Positions 62,066 through 64,000 of a stretch of DNA of 64,000 bases are shown one piece after another (within the stretch, counting starts at the first letter, position 1; each line of letters begins with the position of its first letter). Source of the stretch: Marivita hallyeonensis (GTDB lineage Bacteria > Pseudomonadota > Alphaproteobacteria > Rhodobacterales > Rhodobacteraceae); assembly GCF_900129875.1 (NCBI RefSeq), contig NZ_FQXC01000003.1, positions 186,001 to 250,000 of the forward strand, read 5' to 3'. A model generated the notes under the pieces. It did no database searches and was not told the origin of the DNA. It worked only from the letters and a program-made list of their open reading frames with translations. The position numbers and the translations under genes were made by a program.

Positions 62066-62389
62066 ATGCTGACCTGCATCATCCGCTATCACATCGACCC
62101 GACCAAGAAAGCCCAGTTCGAAACCTACGCGCGCAACTGGGGCCAGGCGATCCCGCGCTGCGGGGCCGATCTCATCGGCTACTATGCACCTCACGAAGGC
62201 TCAAGCACGCTGGCCTACGGTATCTACAACATTGAGAACCTCGCCGAATACGAGGCTTACCGCGCCCGCCTCGCCGCCGATCCGTTGGGGCAGGAAAACT
62301 ATGCCTTCGCGCAATCCGAGAAGTTCCTCTTGCGCGAGGATCGCACCTTCCTGAAACTCTGCTCCACGCCACATGGGGACCCAAAATGA
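62066..62389 (+). CDS. NIPSNAP-family protein
   Basis: 107-residue ferredoxin-like alpha-beta barrel protein (dimeric), reading LTCIIRYHIDPTKKAQFETYA, then IGYYAPHEGSSTLAYGIYNI and SLADPLG-like text. Family members are small-molecule or stress-linked proteins of unclear function. AGGAAAGG precedes the ATG. It overlaps the ABM gene by 4 bp. Confidence 0.88.
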   Translation: MLTCIIRYHIDPTKKAQFETYARNWGQAIPRCGADLIGYYAPHEGSSTLAYGIYNIENLAEYEAYRARLAADPLGQENYAFAQSEKFLLREDRTFLKLCSTPHGDPK

Positions 62390-62730
62390 TTGCCATCATC
62401 TTCGAAGTCATGCCTGCCGAGGGCCAGAAAGACGCCTACCTCGACATTGCCGCCGCCATGCGGCCGATGGTCGAAGAGGTCGACGGCTTCATCTCGGTCG
62501 AACGGTTCCAGAGCCTGACCAATCCGGACAAGCTCCTGTCGATCAGCTTTTTCGAGGATGAAGAGGCCGTTTTGCGCTGGCGTAAACTGGCGGCGCATCG
62601 GAATGCGCAGTCGAAAGGGCGCAACGGGGTCTTTTCGGACTACCGTCTGCGCGTCGCGCATGTGCTGCGCGACTACGGGATGTTCGACCGGGAGCAGGCA
62701 CCGGAGGATAGCGTGAAGACGCACGGTTGA
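62386..62730 (+). CDS. Antibiotic biosynthesis monooxygenase (ABM) domain protein
   Basis: 114-residue ABM-fold protein, related to quinol monooxygenase YgiN and haem-degrading IsdG-like enzymes. Typical parts are IAIIFEVMPAEGQKDAYLDI and SVERFQSLTNPDKLLSISFFED. Substrate unknown; pairing with a NIPSNAP protein under ArsR control suggests a detoxification role. Confidence 0.88.
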   Translation: MIAIIFEVMPAEGQKDAYLDIAAAMRPMVEEVDGFISVERFQSLTNPDKLLSISFFEDEEAVLRWRKLAAHRNAQSKGRNGVFSDYRLRVAHVLRDYGMFDREQAPEDSVKTHG

Positions 62731-62804
62731 AGCCGACGCACCCGCGTACATACGCTTCAACGCTTCCTTGGCAGAATTCCTTCAGGGTGGAGGGCGGTAG
62801 GGAG

Positions 62805-62823
62805 AGGGACGTATTGCGTCCCT
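62805..62823. terminator. Hairpin between convergent ABM and aminotransferase genes
   Basis: AGGGACG (62805-62811) and CGTCCCT (62817-62823) form a perfect 7-bp stem around TATTG, overlapping the aminotransferase stop. No T-run. Confidence 0.4.
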
Positions 62824-64000
62824 ATATCCCCACCTCAACGATGGCTTTCGCGAGGATCGGCACCGTTTCCTTATTGAGACCGGCGATGTTCAAACGAGAG
62901 TCGCCGACCAGATAGATCGCGTGATCTTCGCGCAGTTTATCGACCTTGTCCGTCGACGCGCCGAGCCGGGAGAACATGCCGCGGTGTTGCGCGATAAAGC
63001 CAAACCGGTCGGACCCGGACGCCCGTTGCAGTTCGCTGGCGAGCAGATCGCGCAGACCCAGCATGGAATTGCGCACCTCTTCCAGTTCGGCCATCCAGTC
63101 CATGCGCAGCGCGTCGTCAGTCAGGACCATCGTCACCAAGCGCGCGCCGTGGTCCGGCGGAAAAGAATAGTTCTGACGGTTGAGGTAAGCGAGCGTGCCC
63201 TGGTTCAGCTTGTGCGCAGCGGAGTTTTGCGACACGGCCATGAGCAGGCCAGTCCGCTCGCGATAGATTCCGAAATTCTTGGAACAGCTCGCCGCGATGA
63301 TCGTCTCGGGCACCGACGACGCGATCAGCCGGGTTGCGGCAGCGTCTTCGTCCAACCCGTCGCCGAAGCCCTGATAAGCGATGTCGACCATCGGCGTGGC
63401 GCCGGTTTTGTTCAGAAGATCGACTACCGCCTGCCACTCGGTCATGTTCAGGTTCGCACCGGTCGGGTTGTGGCAGCAGCCATGCACCAACACGATGTCG
63501 CCGGGACCGGCCTGCGCCAGATCGGCCATCATGCCGTCGAAATCCACGCCCCGGCTGTCCTCATCGAAGTAGCGGTAGGGCACCATGGTCATGCCCATGT
63601 GCTTGAGAATCGAAAGGTGGTTCGGCCATGTCGGGTTGCTGACGAAAATCTTGGCCGACGGGTTTGCCATGCGGACCATGTCAAACCCTTGACGCACCGC
63701 CCCCGTGCCCCCAGGCGTCGCAACCGCGGCCACATTGGCACGCGGCACCGCATCGCCCAGAACCAACGCGATCATCGCGTCCGCGAAGGCCGGGTCGCCG
63801 GCGAGGCCGGTATAGGCCTTCGTCGTCTCTGTCTCCCACAGCTGCTTTTCAGCTGCCTTCACAGCGCGCATGATTGGTGTGTTGCCGGACGCGTCTTTGT
63901 AGACGCCAACGCCAAGGTCGATCTTCCCTTCCCGCGGGTCTTCCCGGAAGGTTTGCATCAGCGCGAGGATCTTGTCGGCCGGTTGTTCTTTGAGTGTCTC
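62822..64000 (-). CDS. Aromatic/aspartate aminotransferase (class I), N-terminus beyond the window
   Basis: PLP enzyme transaminating aspartate, tyrosine or phenylalanine with 2-oxoglutarate. The PLP lysine is in SCSKNFGIYRERTG; other marks are VHGCCHNPTGANL and SNPTWPNHLSI. Its text is of the AspC/TyrB subgroup Ib-like bacterial type. The frame runs through the right edge: the first 14 visible codons (ETLKEQPADKILAL) precede the internal Met at 63958, so about a dozen N-terminal residues are missing. Confidence 0.95.
   Translation of the reverse strand, partial: ETLKEQPADKILALMQTFREDPREGKIDLGVGVYKDASGNTPIMRAVKAAEKQLWETETTKAYTGLAGDPAFADAMIALVLGDAVPRANVAAVATPGGTGAVRQGFDMVRMANPSAKIFVSNPTWPNHLSILKHMGMTMVPYRYFDEDSRGVDFDGMMADLAQAGPGDIVLVHGCCHNPTGANLNMTEWQAVVDLLNKTGATPMVDIAYQGFGDGLDEDAAATRLIASSVPETIIAASCSKNFGIYRERTGLLMAVSQNSAAHKLNQGTLAYLNRQNYSFPPDHGARLVTMVLTDDALRMDWMAELEEVRNSMLGLRDLLASELQRASGSDRFGFIAQHRGMFSRLGASTDKVDKLREDHAIYLVGDSRLNIAGLNKETVPILAKAIVEVGI

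Noticed and set aside
1-64000. CRISPR arrays, insertion sequences, prophage, tRNA or rRNA genes
   Set aside because: No regularly spaced repeats, transposase or integrase text, or cloverleaf sequences were seen on reading; a tRNAscan or ISfinder run would be decisive.

Overview
The window reads as a stretch of chromosome from a GC-rich alphaproteobacterium, most likely Rhodobacterales (Roseobacter group). Supporting signs are the gene set (an orphan TRAP binding protein, a DgcA/N-methylproline-demethylase-type flavoenzyme, an ALDH16-type double aldehyde dehydrogenase, a DmdC-like acyl-CoA dehydrogenase), a GAAC-N7-GAAC LexA box, and very tight operons in which most neighbours overlap by 4 bp (ATGA/GTGA). 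About 60 protein genes fill the window. I see no rRNA, tRNA, CRISPR array, insertion sequence or prophage. No gap exceeds 300 bp, and no block looks recently transferred.

Layout. 1-7.8 kb: 3' part of alkB, a peroxiredoxin, a ferredoxin-reductase-type flavoprotein with rsmD, an orphan TRAP binding protein divergent from a Tat-exported metallo-beta-lactamase-fold protein, and sua5 with an MFS exporter. 8-18.5 kb: acyl-CoA dehydrogenase with an MBL hydrolase, yqgE, a DsbD-alpha-like periplasmic protein, an RND adaptor/pump pair, uracil-DNA glycosylase and moaB. 18.6-22.5 kb: a fully coupled pyrB-orf181-(14-codon ORF)-orf130-pseudo-pyrC-plsY operon. 22.5-31.3 kb: DgcA-like demethylase, EamA transporter, msrB-msrA, queG, a GST, mtgA, a small membrane protein and a SAF-domain oxidoreductase. 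31.3-39.8 kb: gltD-GFA protein-gltB, uppP, rsfS-rlmH. 40-47 kb: AEC transporter-fghA-UPF0178-ornithine-cyclodeaminase-like operon, an MFS carrier, pepA-NlpC/P60 and a degenerate HPt-like protein. 47-53 kb: beta-carbonic anhydrase, two unknown proteins, a patatin, an Asp-box propeller, a VOC protein and asd. 53-64 kb: ALDH16-deoC, a GT8-like protein, a PPTase, SOS-controlled dnaE2, ArsR with NIPSNAP and ABM genes, and an aromatic/aspartate aminotransferase cut by the right edge.

Most genes are housekeeping: amino-acid nitrogen assimilation, pyrimidine synthesis, envelope precursors, methionine sulfoxide repair, formaldehyde detoxification. The most unusual parts are: (1) the pyr operon, whose dihydroorotase has lost most metal ligands and which carries two unknown membrane proteins plus a 14-codon ORF linked by ATGA at both ends; (2) a stand-alone dnaE2 with a LexA box whose product appears to lack the C-terminal OB domain; (3) a strongly structured leader before the AEC transporter operon; (4) an ~83-bp double-hairpin repeat that fills two convergent gene junctions exactly to the stop codon; (5) rsfS, whose only good ribosome binding site points to a CTG start. 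All functional statements are inferred from reading the sequence and remembered family features; no searches were run.
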